From positions 1-64,000 of the forward strand of contig NZ_JACIIX010000012.1 of the NCBI RefSeq assembly GCF_014205675.1: DNA of 64,000 bases, given 5' to 3'. This document shows, piece after piece, positions 7,204 to 17,149 of this stretch. Every line of letters starts with the position of its first letter. The first letter of the stretch is position 1. Source of the DNA: Novispirillum itersonii (GTDB lineage: Bacteria > Pseudomonadota > Alphaproteobacteria > Rhodospirillales > Rhodospirillaceae). The notes beneath the pieces were generated by a model, which worked only from the letters and a program-made list of their open reading frames with translations, searched no databases and was not told the origin of the DNA. The position numbers and the translations under genes are program-made.

Positions 7204-9204
7204 TCAGGCAAACTCGATGATGATCTGGTCCACCGCCAGCGACCCGCCCGCCGAGGCGTGGATCTTCTTGACGGTGCCGTCCTGCTCGGCGCGCAGCACG
7301 TTTTCCATCTTCATCGCTTCGATGACGGCCAGCTTCTCGCCCGCCTTCACCTCCTGCCCGTCCGCCACGTCGATGCTGACCAACAGGCCCGGCATCGGCG
7401 ACAACAGATACTTCGACATATCCGGCGGCAGCTTGACCGGCATCAACTGGTCATAGGCGGCAGCCTGCGGGCTGAACACCTTCAGGTCGGCCAGCGCGCC
7501 CTGCGTGGACAGCACATAGCCGCTGCTGCCCTTGCGGTCCACCTGCACCACCACATCGCGGTCATCGACGGTGCCCAGCCACAGGAACTCGCCGAAGGTC
7601 CAGTCGCCCGCCACCTTGTGTTCGGTGCCACCGACGGTGACGATGGACCCCCAGCCGTCGCCGTCCAGATCATCGGCGATGCTGACCGGCTCGTAACGCT
7701 CCTTGGAGAAGCGGACCACATACTCGGTGCCGACCTCGCGCTCGTAACCGCGCATCTGGCCGGAGATCATCGCCTCGCGTTCCTGCACCTGCTTGTGGAT
7801 CACCGCAGCGACGCAGGCCAGCACGGTCGGATCTTCCGGCGGCAGGTCAGCGGCGTTGAAGCCGTGCGGATATTCCTCAGCGATGAAGTTGGTGGTCAGA
7901 CGGCCATCAACAAAGCGCTGCTTGCCCAGCAGGGAGGCGAGGAACGGAATGTTGTGCGACACCCCGCGGATATAGAACTCATCCAGCGCCCGGCGCATGG
8001 CGGCGATGGCGGAATTCCGGTCCGGCCCGTAGGTCACCAGCTTGGCGATCATCGGGTCGTAGTACATGGAAATCTCGCCGCCGTCATAGACGCCGGTGTC
8101 AACACGCACGGTGTCAGATTCATCCGGCGGCTGATAGTGGACCAGACGCCCGGTGGACGGCAGGAAGTTGCGGTACGGATCTTCCGCATAAATGCGGCTT
8201 TCCATCGCCCAGCCGTTCAGCTGCACATCTTTCTGCTGGAGGGTCAGCTTTTCGCCGTAGGCGATGCGGATCATCCATTCCACCAGATCGAGGCCGGTGA
8301 TCAGCTCGGTCACCGGATGCTCCACCTGAAGGCGGGTGTTCATTTCGAGGAAGTAGAAGTTGCGCTGGCCGTCGACGATGAATTCCACGGTCCCGGCAGA
8401 CTTGTACTGCACCGCCTTCGACAGGGCGACGGCCTGTTCACCCATCGCCTTACGGGTGGCGTCATCCAGAAACGGCGACGGCGCTTCTTCGATCACCTTC
8501 TGGTGACGGCGCTGAATCGAGCATTCACGCTCGTTCAAAAAGATGCAGTTCTCGCCGTCCGACAGCACCTGAATTTCGATGTGGCGCGGCTGATCGACGA
8601 ACTTTTCGATGAACACGCGGTCATCGCCGAAGGAAGAGCGGGCTTCCGAGGTGGCACGCTCGAAGCCGTCGCGGGCCTCGTCGGCGTTCCACGCCACGCG
8701 CATCCCCTTGCCGCCACCGCCGGCGGAGGCCTTGATCATCACCGGATAGCCGATGTCATCGGCGATCTTCACCGCTTCCTCGGCATCCTTGATGATGCCC
8801 ATGTAACCCGGCACCGTCGAAACCCCGGCGGCAGCCGCCAGCTTCTTCGAGGTGATCTTGTCGCCCATCGCCTCGATGGCGTGGGCATCCGGGCCAATGA
8901 AAGCGATGCCGTTGTCGGCCAGCGCCTGCTGGAACAGCTTGTTTTCCGACAGGAAGCCATAGCCGGGATGGACGGCTTCGGCCCCGGTGTCCTTACAGGC
9001 CTGCACGATCCGGTCGATGACCAGATAGCTCTGGGCGCTGGGGGCCGGGCCGATGAACACCGCTTCATCGGCCATCTGCACATGCAGGGCCTCGCGGTCG
9101 GCTTCCGAGAACACGGCCACGGTCTTGATGCCCATCTTGTGGGCGGTCTTGATGACGCGGCAGGCAATTTCGCCACGGTTGGCGATCAGGATTTTCTTGA
9201 ACAT
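7204..9204 (-). CDS. pccA: Propionyl-CoA (acyl-CoA) carboxylase, biotin carboxylase/carrier subunit
   Basis: A 666-residue protein. An ATP-grasp biotin carboxylase half opens with FKKILIANRGEIACRVIKTA, with the glycine-rich ASAGGGGKGM and the MNTRLQVEHPVTE signature. A linker domain follows, and the C-terminal biotinyl domain carries EAMKMEN with the acceptor Lys at about residue 632. It carboxylates biotin with ATP and bicarbonate for the beta subunit encoded immediately upstream. I prefer ATG 9204 over GTG 9216 because AAGGG sits at a suitable distance from it. The length and BT-type linker fit PccA; methylcrotonyl-CoA carboxylase is less likely given the regulator next door. Confidence 0.93.
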   Translation of the reverse strand: MFKKILIANRGEIACRVIKTAHKMGIKTVAVFSEADREALHVQMADEAVFIGPAPSAQSYLVIDRIVQACKDTGAEAVHPGYGFLSENKLFQQALADNGIAFIGPDAHAIEAMGDKITSKKLAAAAGVSTVPGYMGIIKDAEEAVKIADDIGYPVMIKASAGGGGKGMRVAWNADEARDGFERATSEARSSFGDDRVFIEKFVDQPRHIEIQVLSDGENCIFLNERECSIQRRHQKVIEEAPSPFLDDATRKAMGEQAVALSKAVQYKSAGTVEFIVDGQRNFYFLEMNTRLQVEHPVTELITGLDLVEWMIRIAYGEKLTLQQKDVQLNGWAMESRIYAEDPYRNFLPSTGRLVHYQPPDESDTVRVDTGVYDGGEISMYYDPMIAKLVTYGPDRNSAIAAMRRALDEFYIRGVSHNIPFLASLLGKQRFVDGRLTTNFIAEEYPHGFNAADLPPEDPTVLACVAAVIHKQVQEREAMISGQMRGYEREVGTEYVVRFSKERYEPVSIADDLDGDGWGSIVTVGGTEHKVAGDWTFGEFLWLGTVDDRDVVVQVDRKGSSGYVLSTQGALADLKVFSPQAAAYDQLMPVKLPPDMSKYLLSPMPGLLVSIDVADGQEVKAGEKLAVIEAMKMENVLRAEQDGTVKKIHASAGGSLAVDQIIIEFA

Positions 9205-9234
9205 GGTTTGCTTCACCCTTTGCGCATCAGGCCG

Positions 9235-10767
9235 TTACAGCGGAATGTTGCCGTGCTTTTTCCACGGATTTTCCAGCTTCTTATCGCGCAGCATCGCCAG
9301 CGAGCGGCAGATGCGGCGGCGGGTGCCATGCGGCATGATGACGTCGTCGATGAAGCCACGGGCCCCGGCGACGAACGGGTTGGCGAACTTCTGGCGGTAT
9401 TCCTCGGTGCGCTCGGCGATCTTCTCGGCATCGCCGATATCCTGACGGAAGATGATCTCCACCGCGCCCTTCGGCCCCATCACGGCGATTTCCGCCTGCG
9501 GCCAGGCGAAGTTGACGTCGCCGCGCAGGTGCTTGGACGCCATCACGTCATAGGCCCCGCCGTAGGCCTTGCGGGTGATCACGGTCACCTTCGGCACGGT
9601 GGCTTCGGCATAGGCATACAGCAGCTTGGCACCGTGCTTGATGATGCCGCCGTATTCCTGCGTGGTGCCCGGCAGGAAGCCCGGCACGTCCACGAAGGTG
9701 ATCAGCGGAATGTTGAAGGCATCGCAGAAGCGCACGAAACGGGCGGCCTTACGGCTGCTGTCGATGTCCAGACACCCGGCCAGCACCATCGGCTGGTTGG
9801 CAACGATGCCGACGGTCGAACCGTCCATGCGGCCGAAACCGGTGATGATGTTCCTGGCATAATCCGGGGCGATTTCATAGAAATCGGCCTCGTCCACGAC
9901 CTTCAGGATCAGTTCCTTCATGTCGTAGGGCATGTTCGGGTTGGCCGGAATCAGCGTATCCAGCGACGGATCATCGCGGTCAGCCGGGTCCGAGGTCGGC
10001 CGCACCGGCGGCTTGTCCTTGTTGTTGGCGGGCAGGAAATCGACCAGACGGCGGATTTCCAGCAGGGCATCAACATCGTTCTCGAACGACAGTTCCGACA
10101 CGCCGGACTTGCTGGAGTGGGTGACGGCACCGCCCAGTTCCTCGGCGGTGACCACTTCGTGGGTCACGGTCTTCACCACGTCCGGCCCGGTGACGAACAT
10201 GTAGGAGCTGTCCTTGACCATGGCGATGAAGTCGGTCATCGCCGGGGAGTACACCGCCCCGCCCGCGCACGGGCCCATGATCACGGAAATCTGCGGGATG
10301 ACGCCCGACGCCATCACGTTGCGCTGGAACACATCGGCATAGCCGGCCAGCGAGTCCACGCCTTCCTGAATGCGGGCCCCGCCCGAGTCATTCAGGCCGA
10401 TCACCGGCGCGCCGACCTTCATGGCCTGATCCATGATCTTGCAGATCTTCTGCGCGTGGGTTTCCGACAGCGAGCCGCCGAACACGGTGAAGTCCTGACT
10501 GAACACAAACACCAGACGGCCGTTGATGGTGCCATAGCCGGTGATCACGCCGTCGCCCGGCACCTTCTGGTCGGCCATGCCGAAGTCGGTGCAGCGGTGC
10601 TCCTTGAACATGTCCCATTCTTCGAAGGAGCCTTCGTCGAGGAGCAGATCAATGCGTTCCCGCGCCGTCAGCTTGCCCTTGGCATGCTGCGCGTCGATCC
10701 GGCGCTGGCCGCCGCCCATCCGGGCCGCGGCCCGCTTGTTCTCAAGCTGCTGAATGATGTCGTACAT
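9235..10767 (-). CDS. pccB: Propionyl-CoA carboxylase, carboxyltransferase (beta) subunit
   Basis: A 510-residue carboxyltransferase of the PccB class, beginning [20 protein letters not shown]. It shows the two-half crotonase-like fold characteristic of the family: the N-terminal half includes [20 protein letters not shown] and [16 protein letters not shown]; the C-terminal half includes [20 protein letters not shown] and [16 protein letters not shown]. It transfers CO2 from carboxybiotin to propionyl-CoA, giving methylmalonyl-CoA. It is the first gene of the leftward pccB-pccA(-bioY) unit, 30 bases ahead of pccA, and shares its upstream region with the divergent regulator gene. Confidence 0.95.
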   Translation of the reverse strand: MYDIIQQLENKRAAARMGGGQRRIDAQHAKGKLTARERIDLLLDEGSFEEWDMFKEHRCTDFGMADQKVPGDGVITGYGTINGRLVFVFSQDFTVFGGSLSETHAQKICKIMDQAMKVGAPVIGLNDSGGARIQEGVDSLAGYADVFQRNVMASGVIPQISVIMGPCAGGAVYSPAMTDFIAMVKDSSYMFVTGPDVVKTVTHEVVTAEELGGAVTHSSKSGVSELSFENDVDALLEIRRLVDFLPANNKDKPPVRPTSDPADRDDPSLDTLIPANPNMPYDMKELILKVVDEADFYEIAPDYARNIITGFGRMDGSTVGIVANQPMVLAGCLDIDSSRKAARFVRFCDAFNIPLITFVDVPGFLPGTTQEYGGIIKHGAKLLYAYAEATVPKVTVITRKAYGGAYDVMASKHLRGDVNFAWPQAEIAVMGPKGAVEIIFRQDIGDAEKIAERTEEYRQKFANPFVAGARGFIDDVIMPHGTRRRICRSLAMLRDKKLENPWKKHGNIPL

Positions 10768-10967
10768 GCAGGCTCCGTCCCCTACCGTGATCCCGCCCGC
10801 TTTTCTGCCGCCGGGGGCTGCCGTCAGGCAGCGGGGCGGGATGCGGGCGGATGTTGTGTCAGCCGCCTGCGGGCGGGGGTCTTCCCGTCATACGCAGGCC
10901 GTTGCGTAACCGTTGTATTCGCAAACGCAGGCAAGGAACAGTGCGCCCTTGACCGAAAAAGGGTAAC

Positions 10968-11008
10968 ATTGCAAAACTCTTTGCAATTGCCGTTGCGTAT
11001 TTTGCAAA
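10968..11008. promoter_or_regulatory. Predicted ScfR/PccR operator
   Basis: A perfect palindrome ATTGCAAA-ACTC-TTTGCAAT spans 10968-10987, and a further TTTGCAAA lies at 11001-11008. It is in the intergenic region between the divergent pccB and regulator genes. Paired TTTGCAAA-like sites with short spacing have been reported for PccR of Rhodobacter sphaeroides; I recall this from the literature and have not checked it. The position suits both control of pccB and autoregulation. Confidence 0.75.
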
Positions 11009-11060
11009 GTGTGTGAATTCCCGGGGGCCGTTTCCCCCGGTATCCCGCCGGAGCCCTGCC

Positions 11061-12482
11061 ATGAAAAAGAAGCTGTTCCTTGGCTATAAACTGCGCCGCC
11101 TGCGGGAACAGCGGAACATGAGTCAGGCCGCCATGGCCCGCCTGCTCGACCTGTCGCCGAGCTACCTCAACCAGCTGGAAAACAACCAGCGCCCCCTGAC
11201 GGTGGCGGTGCTGCTGCGCATCGCGCAGGAACTGGAAGTCGATGTCGCCACGCTGGCCGAGGACGAAGAGGCCCGTCTGGTCTCCGACCTGCGGGAGACC
11301 CTGTCTGATCCGCTGTTCAACGGTGATCCGCCCAGCACCACGGAACTGCGCACGCTGGCCAGCATGTCGCCGGAGGTGGCCCGCCGGGTGCTGTCGCTGT
11401 ATCAGGCCTATCAGCAGCTGAACGAACGGCTTCAGGCGATGGCCGATGACCTGCACAACCACGGGCAGGACGAAACCACCGGCAACCCCCACTTTCCGTA
11501 TGAGGAAGTGCGGGACTATTTCTATTACTGCAACAACTACTTCTCCCCCCTCGACGAGGCGGCGGAAGCGCTGGTGGAGCGCGAGGGCTTCACCATCGGT
11601 GACATGACGCAGGACCTGTCGCTGTACCTGAAGATGAAGCATGACGTGCGGGTGCGGCTGGTGTCGGAGGATGATCTGGCAATGCGGCGGTTTGATCCCG
11701 CCACCGGCACCCTGCACATGTCGGCCCTGCTCGACGGCCCCAGCCGCACCTTCCATCTGGCGCACCAGATTGCCCTGATCGGCTTCGGCGGGGTGATCGA
11801 GGATCTGGTCAACGCCGCCAACCTGTCATCGGATGATGCCCGCTCGATCTGCCGGGTCGGGCTGGCCAACTACTTCGCCGGGGCACTGGTGATGCCCTAT
11901 ACCCGCTTCCTGCGGGCGGCGCGGGAGGTGCGGCACGATATCGAGGTGCTGCAAAGCCGCTTCGGCACCAGTTTTGAACAGGCCTGTCACCGCCTGTCCA
12001 CCCTGCAACGCCCGGGGCATAAAGGGGTGCCGTTCTATTTCGTGCGCGTTGATATGGCCGGCAACATCACCAAGCGCCATTCCGCCACCCGGCTGCACTT
12101 CGCCCGCTTCGGCGGCACCTGCCCGAAGTGGAATGTCCACGAGGCCTTTGCCCAGCCCGGGAAAATTCTGGTGCAGATGGCCAAGATGCCCGACGACACC
12201 CCCTATGTCTGCGTTGCCCGCACCGTCACCAAGGGCGGCGGCGCCTTCCTGAAGCCCAGCCGCCAGTTCGCGGTCGGGCTGGGGTGCGAGGTCTCCTACG
12301 CCGCCGAAGTGGTCTATGCCGACGCGGTGGATGTCAACGCCGTGGCGACGGCGGTGCCGATCGGCGTTAACTGCCGGATCTGCGAACGCACCGACTGCCA
12401 GCAGCGGGCCTTCCCGCCGATCGGCAGCCGGGTCAGCGTGGACTCCAACAACCGCAGCTTTGTGCCCTACCTGTTTTCCTGA
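11061..12482 (+). CDS. ScfR-family (PccR/RamB-type) transcriptional regulator of propionyl-CoA metabolism
   Basis: A 473-residue protein with an N-terminal Xre-type helix-turn-helix (about 10-65: LRRLREQRNMSQAAMARLLD then SPSYLNQLENNQRPLTV), a central IrrE/peptidase-like region (about 170-290, with DLSLYLKMKHDVRVR and RTFHLAHQIAL) and a C-terminal domain with CRICERTDCQQRAFPP. This is the short-chain fatty acyl-CoA regulator layout seen in PccR, MccR and RamB. The divergent pccBA genes and the TTTGCAAA palindromes make PccR the best functional guess. The start ATG 11061 follows GGAGCC and yields the family N-terminus; the in-frame start at 11013 is too early. Confidence 0.88.
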   Translation: MKKKLFLGYKLRRLREQRNMSQAAMARLLDLSPSYLNQLENNQRPLTVAVLLRIAQELEVDVATLAEDEEARLVSDLRETLSDPLFNGDPPSTTELRTLASMSPEVARRVLSLYQAYQQLNERLQAMADDLHNHGQDETTGNPHFPYEEVRDYFYYCNNYFSPLDEAAEALVEREGFTIGDMTQDLSLYLKMKHDVRVRLVSEDDLAMRRFDPATGTLHMSALLDGPSRTFHLAHQIALIGFGGVIEDLVNAANLSSDDARSICRVGLANYFAGALVMPYTRFLRAAREVRHDIEVLQSRFGTSFEQACHRLSTLQRPGHKGVPFYFVRVDMAGNITKRHSATRLHFARFGGTCPKWNVHEAFAQPGKILVQMAKMPDDTPYVCVARTVTKGGGAFLKPSRQFAVGLGCEVSYAAEVVYADAVDVNAVATAVPIGVNCRICERTDCQQRAFPPIGSRVSVDSNNRSFVPYLFS

Positions 12483-12940
12483 CCGGATGGTTGTCGGCCC
12501 GGATTGCCGGACAATCCGGGACCTTCACGGAAATACCGCAGTCCTGCGGGTGCGTAACAGCATTATCGTACGACAGATTAAACCAAGGATTGCCTAAGGT
12601 TTACGCTATTACCGCGCTGCGACAAATATGTAAAATCCGATGCTTTCATGCGCATTATCTGTAAGACGACGAAGCAATGAATCACCGGTTTCCAATATAA
12701 AAACTCTATCACTTAGGCCCTTTGACAGAGCCTGCGCGTCGGCTATATCGAGTATAGTAAGAAGCCACTGACGAGTCGTACATCCCAACGATGGCGGCCC
12801 GGACAGAACGAACTGCCGAAACAGGCAGACAAAACAAAATAAACGTCCTCAGAGATTCAAAACGTTTAAGGGTCGGCAGGCAGGCAGGCGGATAAAGAGG
12901 TCTCCCCCTACCGGTCGGTCCGAACAGGAGAGGCCGCCGA
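12483..12940. other. Intergenic region between the ScfR regulator and the first chemoreceptor
   Basis: No gene is supported. CCCGGATTG-CCGGA-CAATCCGGG (12498-12520) may end the regulator transcript but lacks a T run. The A+T content rises between about 12560 and 12860, and a promoter-like pair sits at 12722-12749. Confidence 0.5.
12722..12749 (+). promoter_or_regulatory. Candidate sigma-70 promoter of the first chemoreceptor gene
   Basis: TTGACA (12722-12727) and TATATC (12744-12749) with 16-base spacing, about 190 bases ahead of the ATG. It is a consensus-like match seen by eye only. Confidence 0.35.
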
Positions 12941-14959
12941 ATGGTCCAGTGGATGTCACGCTTTAAGGTCACGACACGCATCGTGGCCGCTTTTGCCGCT
13001 TTGCTGCTGTTCATCGCCGCTCTCGCCGCCCTGTTCTATGGGGTCGGGACCCGCACCAGCCAGCAGATGGCCATCTATCAGGCCACCTCCCGCGATACGC
13101 TGGCGGTGGCTGAAGTGGCCGGGGATGTCGGGCAGATGCGCCGCGACGTGCTGTCCTTCGTCTTCGCCAACGTCAACGCCGATGCTGAAAAGGTGCTTCA
13201 GGGCCGCGTCCGCATCGAGGAACGGCTGAACGGCCTGATCGCCGACAGCACCGATGATGCCCGCAAGGCCCGCTATCAGCAGATGCTGGATCTGCTGAAC
13301 ACCTACACCAACACCTTCATCGAGGCCCGCGACCTGAAACAGAAGCGGGAAAAGATGTTCGAGGACGGCATCGGTGCCCTTGGCCCCCGCACCACCAAGC
13401 TGCTGGGCTATCTGGTGGACGGCAGCATTCAGGCCTCCGACATGACCAACGCCGTCACCGCCGCCCGGGCCCGCGAGGCGTTCGAGCAGTCGCGGGTGGC
13501 GTCCCTGCGCTTCATGAACAATCCGGGCCGCGGCCTCAGCGAGGTTGCCCTGCGTCAGATCGGCGATTTCAACGAGCGGACCACCCGCCTGACCAAGGAT
13601 CTCGCCGAAAACTCTAAAATGCTGAAACTGGCCGCCGACGTGAACGAGCTGGCCGAGCGGTATAAAACCCAGTTCGCCGAAATCTCGGTGATTGCCATCA
13701 AGGGGCAGGATCTGGTCACCGGCCCGATGATCCAGCTTGCCGACCAGTTCAACGCCATCGCGCAGGAAGCCCTGCAGGACGGCACGGCGCGGATGGAACA
13801 GGTGGAGCAGGAAACCACCCGGGTTCTGGCCTCGACGCTGGTGCTGGTGCTGGTGCTGGCGGCCTGCGCGCTGGCGGCAGGCACGGTGTTCGCCGCCGTG
13901 ATCGCCACCGGTATTGCCCGGCCGCTGAAGGCGATGACCGCCGCCATGAAGCAGCTGGCCGCCAACGACCTGTCCACCCCGATCCCGGCCACCAAGCTGC
14001 GGGACGAAATCGGCGAAATGGCCGCCGCCCTGCTGGTGTTCAAGGAAAACATGACCGAAACCGCCCGCCTGCAACGCGAACAGAAGCGGGAGAACGAGGC
14101 CCGGCTGGCCCGCGCCAACCGGATGGCGGAGCTGACGCAGGGGTTCGATTCCGCCGTCGGTGGACTGCTGGAAGGGATTGCCACCGCGACCGCGGCGCTG
14201 GACACGACTGCCCGCGGCATGTCCACCATCGCCGATGAAACCAGCCAGCAGGCGACCTCCGCCACCGGCACCGCCACCGAAGTGTCGGTCAACGTGCAGA
14301 CGGTGGCCAGTGCGGCGGAGGAACTGGGGGCCTCGATCCGCGAGATCAGCCGTCAGGTGCAGGACTCTTCCGACAAATCAGCCGCCGCCGCCGAGCGGGC
14401 GATTGAGGCCAGCACCGTCATCGAGGGGCTGGAATCCGCCGCCGCCTCCATCGGGCAGGTGGTGGACCTGATCACCGCCATCGCCGACCAGACCAACCTG
14501 CTGGCCCTGAATGCCACCATCGAGGCCGCCCGCGCCGGGGACGCCGGCAAGGGCTTCGCCGTGGTGGCCAACGAGGTCAAGTCCCTTGCCAACCAGACCA
14601 GCAAGGCGACCGACCAGATCCGCAGCCAGATCGGCCTGATTCAGGAAGAAGTCACCCGCGCCGCCCACGCCATCGACGACATTGTCGAAGTGGCGCGGGA
14701 GGCCAGCGCCATCGCCTCCTCCATCGCCGGGGCGGTGGAACAGCAGAGTGCGGCAACGCAGGAGATTTCCTCCAACGTCCAGCAGGCGGCGTCCGGGACC
14801 GGGGTTGTGTCGGACACCATCCAGACCGTCAGCCGGGCGGCACGGGAAACCGGCGATGCCTCCGGCGAGGTTCTCGGCGCGTCACGTAACCTCAACACCG
14901 AAGCAGACCGCCTGCGCACACTGGTGATGGATTTCCTCCGCGACGTCCGCGCCGTCTGA
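12941..14959 (+). CDS. Methyl-accepting chemotaxis protein, HBM-like sensor
   Basis: A 672-residue transmembrane chemoreceptor. TM1 is at about 13-34, followed by a long helical periplasmic region (about 35-295) consistent with a helical bimodular (HBM) sensor. TM2 (about 298-325) leads to a HAMP domain (about 326-380) and the cytoplasmic signalling domain. The hairpin tip is recognisable from [21 protein letters not shown] and [20 protein letters not shown]. It presents ligand status to CheA/CheW. There is no C-terminal CheR-binding pentapeptide. It begins at ATG 12941 after AGGAGAGG. A close paralogue follows directly. Confidence 0.92.
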   Translation: MVQWMSRFKVTTRIVAAFAALLLFIAALAALFYGVGTRTSQQMAIYQATSRDTLAVAEVAGDVGQMRRDVLSFVFANVNADAEKVLQGRVRIEERLNGLIADSTDDARKARYQQMLDLLNTYTNTFIEARDLKQKREKMFEDGIGALGPRTTKLLGYLVDGSIQASDMTNAVTAARAREAFEQSRVASLRFMNNPGRGLSEVALRQIGDFNERTTRLTKDLAENSKMLKLAADVNELAERYKTQFAEISVIAIKGQDLVTGPMIQLADQFNAIAQEALQDGTARMEQVEQETTRVLASTLVLVLVLAACALAAGTVFAAVIATGIARPLKAMTAAMKQLAANDLSTPIPATKLRDEIGEMAAALLVFKENMTETARLQREQKRENEARLARANRMAELTQGFDSAVGGLLEGIATATAALDTTARGMSTIADETSQQATSATGTATEVSVNVQTVASAAEELGASIREISRQVQDSSDKSAAAAERAIEASTVIEGLESAAASIGQVVDLITAIADQTNLLALNATIEAARAGDAGKGFAVVANEVKSLANQTSKATDQIRSQIGLIQEEVTRAAHAIDDIVEVAREASAIASSIAGAVEQQSAATQEISSNVQQAASGTGVVSDTIQTVSRAARETGDASGEVLGASRNLNTEADRLRTLVMDFLRDVRAV

Positions 14960-14982
14960 TTCTCAATCCGGTTCTGTTACGA

Positions 14983-15020
14983 CTGCCCCGCGACGGTGTT
15001 GCGGGGCAGTCATTATTTTG
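14983..15020 (+). terminator. Terminator between the two chemoreceptor genes
   Basis: CTGCCCCGC (14983-14991) pairs with GCGGGGCAG (15001-15009), followed by TCATTATTTTG. This suggests the two paralogues are transcribed separately. Confidence 0.7.
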
Positions 15021-15094
15021 ACGCATCCATTGAGTGTATTCATCAGAACGCAGATACTGGCAGGGCTTCCCCCTTTCGGACAGGAACCGATGCC

Positions 15095-17110
15095 ATGCTG
15101 CACTGGATGTCCCGCTTCCGGGTGACCACCCGGGTCATCACCGCCTTCGCGTCATTGCTGATTTTCATCGCCCTGTTGACCGGCCTGTTCAGCTGGACCG
15201 GGCGTGAGATGCGCTTTCAGGTCTCTGAATATCAGCGCGTTGCCCATAATACCCTGACCGTGACCCGGACGGTTTCCGACACCGGACTGATCCGCCGCAA
15301 TGTCCTGTCTTATCTGTATTCGGGCAACGAGGCGGACGCCAAAGCCGTTGACGACCTGCGCCGCAAGGTCGATGAAACCCTGACCGAACTGATCTCCACC
15401 ACCCGCAGCGAAACCCGTAAAGACCGATACCGGCGGATGCAGGCCGACATGGCCGCCTATACCGCCGCGTTCTCGCAGGTCCGCAGCCTGAAGCAGAAGC
15501 GCACTGCCCTCTATACCGACAGTCTCCGGCCGATGCTGGCCCAGGGGAATGACCTGCTGGTGCGGCTGGCCGGATCTGCCCTGACCTCGGGGGATGCCGG
15601 GGCAGCTCTGGCGGCACTGACCCTGCGGGAGCATTTTGAACATGCCCGGGTGGCAACGCTGGAGTTCTGGGCTGGCCCCACTGCGGCCCTGAACACCACA
15701 GCCACGGAGGAAATCGCCGGTTTCCGCGAAGAAGTGTCAAAAGCCATGGAGCAGATCAGTGATCCCCAGCTCAAGGACACCGCCAGCGCCCTTCTGGCCC
15801 TGACCCGCCGCTATCAGGGGGCCTTCAGCGAATTCGCAGGAATTGCCCTGCGGGAACAGGTTCTGGCCACCGGAACCATGGTCGAAATCGCCACTGAATT
15901 CTATGCCATCGGGGAAGAGGCCTTGGCGGATGGAATCAGCCGCATGAGCGAGGTAGAACAGCAGACGACGGACATGCTGGGTAAAGCAGCCGCACAGGTG
16001 CTGGTTCTGGCGGCGGTCTCGTTGATCCTCGGCACCGTTTTCGCCACCACCATGGCCATCGGCATCACCCGGCCCCTGCGGGCGATGACGGCCGCCATGC
16101 AGCGGCTGGCCGCCCATGACCTGTCAACCCCGATCCCCGCCACCGATTACCGCGATGAGATCGGCGACATGGCCGCTGCCATGGCGGTATTCCGTGACAG
16201 GATGATCGACGCCGACCGCCTTCAGGCCGAACAGCAGGCCGAGCATGAAAAGCGCCTGAGCCGTGCAGCCCACCTGTCGGATCTGGCACATACCTTTGAT
16301 ACATCGGTGGGCGATCTGCTGAACACCATCGCCGCCGCCGCCGGAACACTGGACGTGACCGCGCAGGGCATGTCCAGCATCGCCGAGGAAACCAGCAGTC
16401 AGGCCCATGCCGTCTCCGATTCCGCCGGGGAGGTGTCGGAAAACGTGCAGACCGTCGCCAGTGCGGCGGAAGAGCTGGGGGCGTCAATCCGCGAAATCAG
16501 CCGTCAGGTGCAGGAATCCTCGAACCGCTCGGCGGATGCCTCCGCCCGCGCCGCCGAGGCCAATACGGTGATTCAGGGCCTTGAGTCGGCAGCCAAGGAA
16601 ATCGGGCAGGTGGTGGACCTGATCACCGCCATCGCCGATCAGACCAATCTGCTGGCCCTGAACGCCACCATCGAGGCCGCCCGCGCCGGGGACGCCGGAA
16701 AAGGCTTTGCCGTCGTCGCCAATGAGGTCAAGTCGCTGGCCACCCAGACCGGCAGGGCCACCGACCAGATCCGTGGCCAGATCGGCCGGATTCAGGAGGA
16801 AGTCACCCGCGCCGCCCACGCCATTGACGATATTGTCGATGCCGCCCGCGATGCCAGCACCATCGCCTCGGCCATTGCCAGCGCCGTGGAGGAACAGAGC
16901 GCGGCAACACAGGAAATCTCGCTGAATGTCCAGCGGGCCGCCAACAGCACCGGCACGGTGTCGGAAACCATCCGCTCGGTCAGTCAGGCGGCGCAGGAAA
17001 CCGGCAAGGCGTCCTCCGACGTGCTGGGGGCCTCCCGCAATCTGCATGCCGAGGCGGAAGCCCTGCAAAAGCTGGTGATGCAATTCCTACAGGATGTCCG
17101 CGCGGCGTAA
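15095..17110 (+). CDS. Methyl-accepting chemotaxis protein, paralogue of the preceding gene
   Basis: A 671-residue receptor with the same plan as its neighbour: MLHWMSRFRVTTRV start, TM1 at about 14-33, long helical sensor, TM2 at about 297-322, HAMP and signalling domain with [19 protein letters not shown]. The cytoplasmic halves are nearly identical in sequence while the periplasmic halves differ strongly, the usual pattern for duplicated receptors with different ligands. I chose ATG 15095 (AGGAAC upstream) because it aligns with the start of the first receptor; the in-frame start at 14996 would add residues overlapping the terminator. Confidence 0.92.
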   Translation: MLHWMSRFRVTTRVITAFASLLIFIALLTGLFSWTGREMRFQVSEYQRVAHNTLTVTRTVSDTGLIRRNVLSYLYSGNEADAKAVDDLRRKVDETLTELISTTRSETRKDRYRRMQADMAAYTAAFSQVRSLKQKRTALYTDSLRPMLAQGNDLLVRLAGSALTSGDAGAALAALTLREHFEHARVATLEFWAGPTAALNTTATEEIAGFREEVSKAMEQISDPQLKDTASALLALTRRYQGAFSEFAGIALREQVLATGTMVEIATEFYAIGEEALADGISRMSEVEQQTTDMLGKAAAQVLVLAAVSLILGTVFATTMAIGITRPLRAMTAAMQRLAAHDLSTPIPATDYRDEIGDMAAAMAVFRDRMIDADRLQAEQQAEHEKRLSRAAHLSDLAHTFDTSVGDLLNTIAAAAGTLDVTAQGMSSIAEETSSQAHAVSDSAGEVSENVQTVASAAEELGASIREISRQVQESSNRSADASARAAEANTVIQGLESAAKEIGQVVDLITAIADQTNLLALNATIEAARAGDAGKGFAVVANEVKSLATQTGRATDQIRGQIGRIQEEVTRAAHAIDDIVDAARDASTIASAIASAVEEQSAATQEISLNVQRAANSTGTVSETIRSVSQAAQETGKASSDVLGASRNLHAEAEALQKLVMQFLQDVRAA

Positions 17111-17124
17111 CCCCTGCTGCTCCG

Positions 17125-17149
17125 GGTCAGGCGGGATCACCGCCTGACC
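17125..17149. terminator. Shared hairpin between convergent genes
   Basis: GGTCAGGCGG (17125-17134) and CCGCCTGACC (17140-17149) form a 10-bp stem whose loop contains the stop codon of the leftward gene. There is no T run on either side, so termination strength is uncertain. Confidence 0.45.

Noticed and set aside
7018-11016. A very long open frame on the plus strand across the pcc region
   Set aside because: It is antisense to pccA and pccB; the translation is His/Arg/Gly-rich low-complexity sequence, a typical shadow in high-GC DNA.
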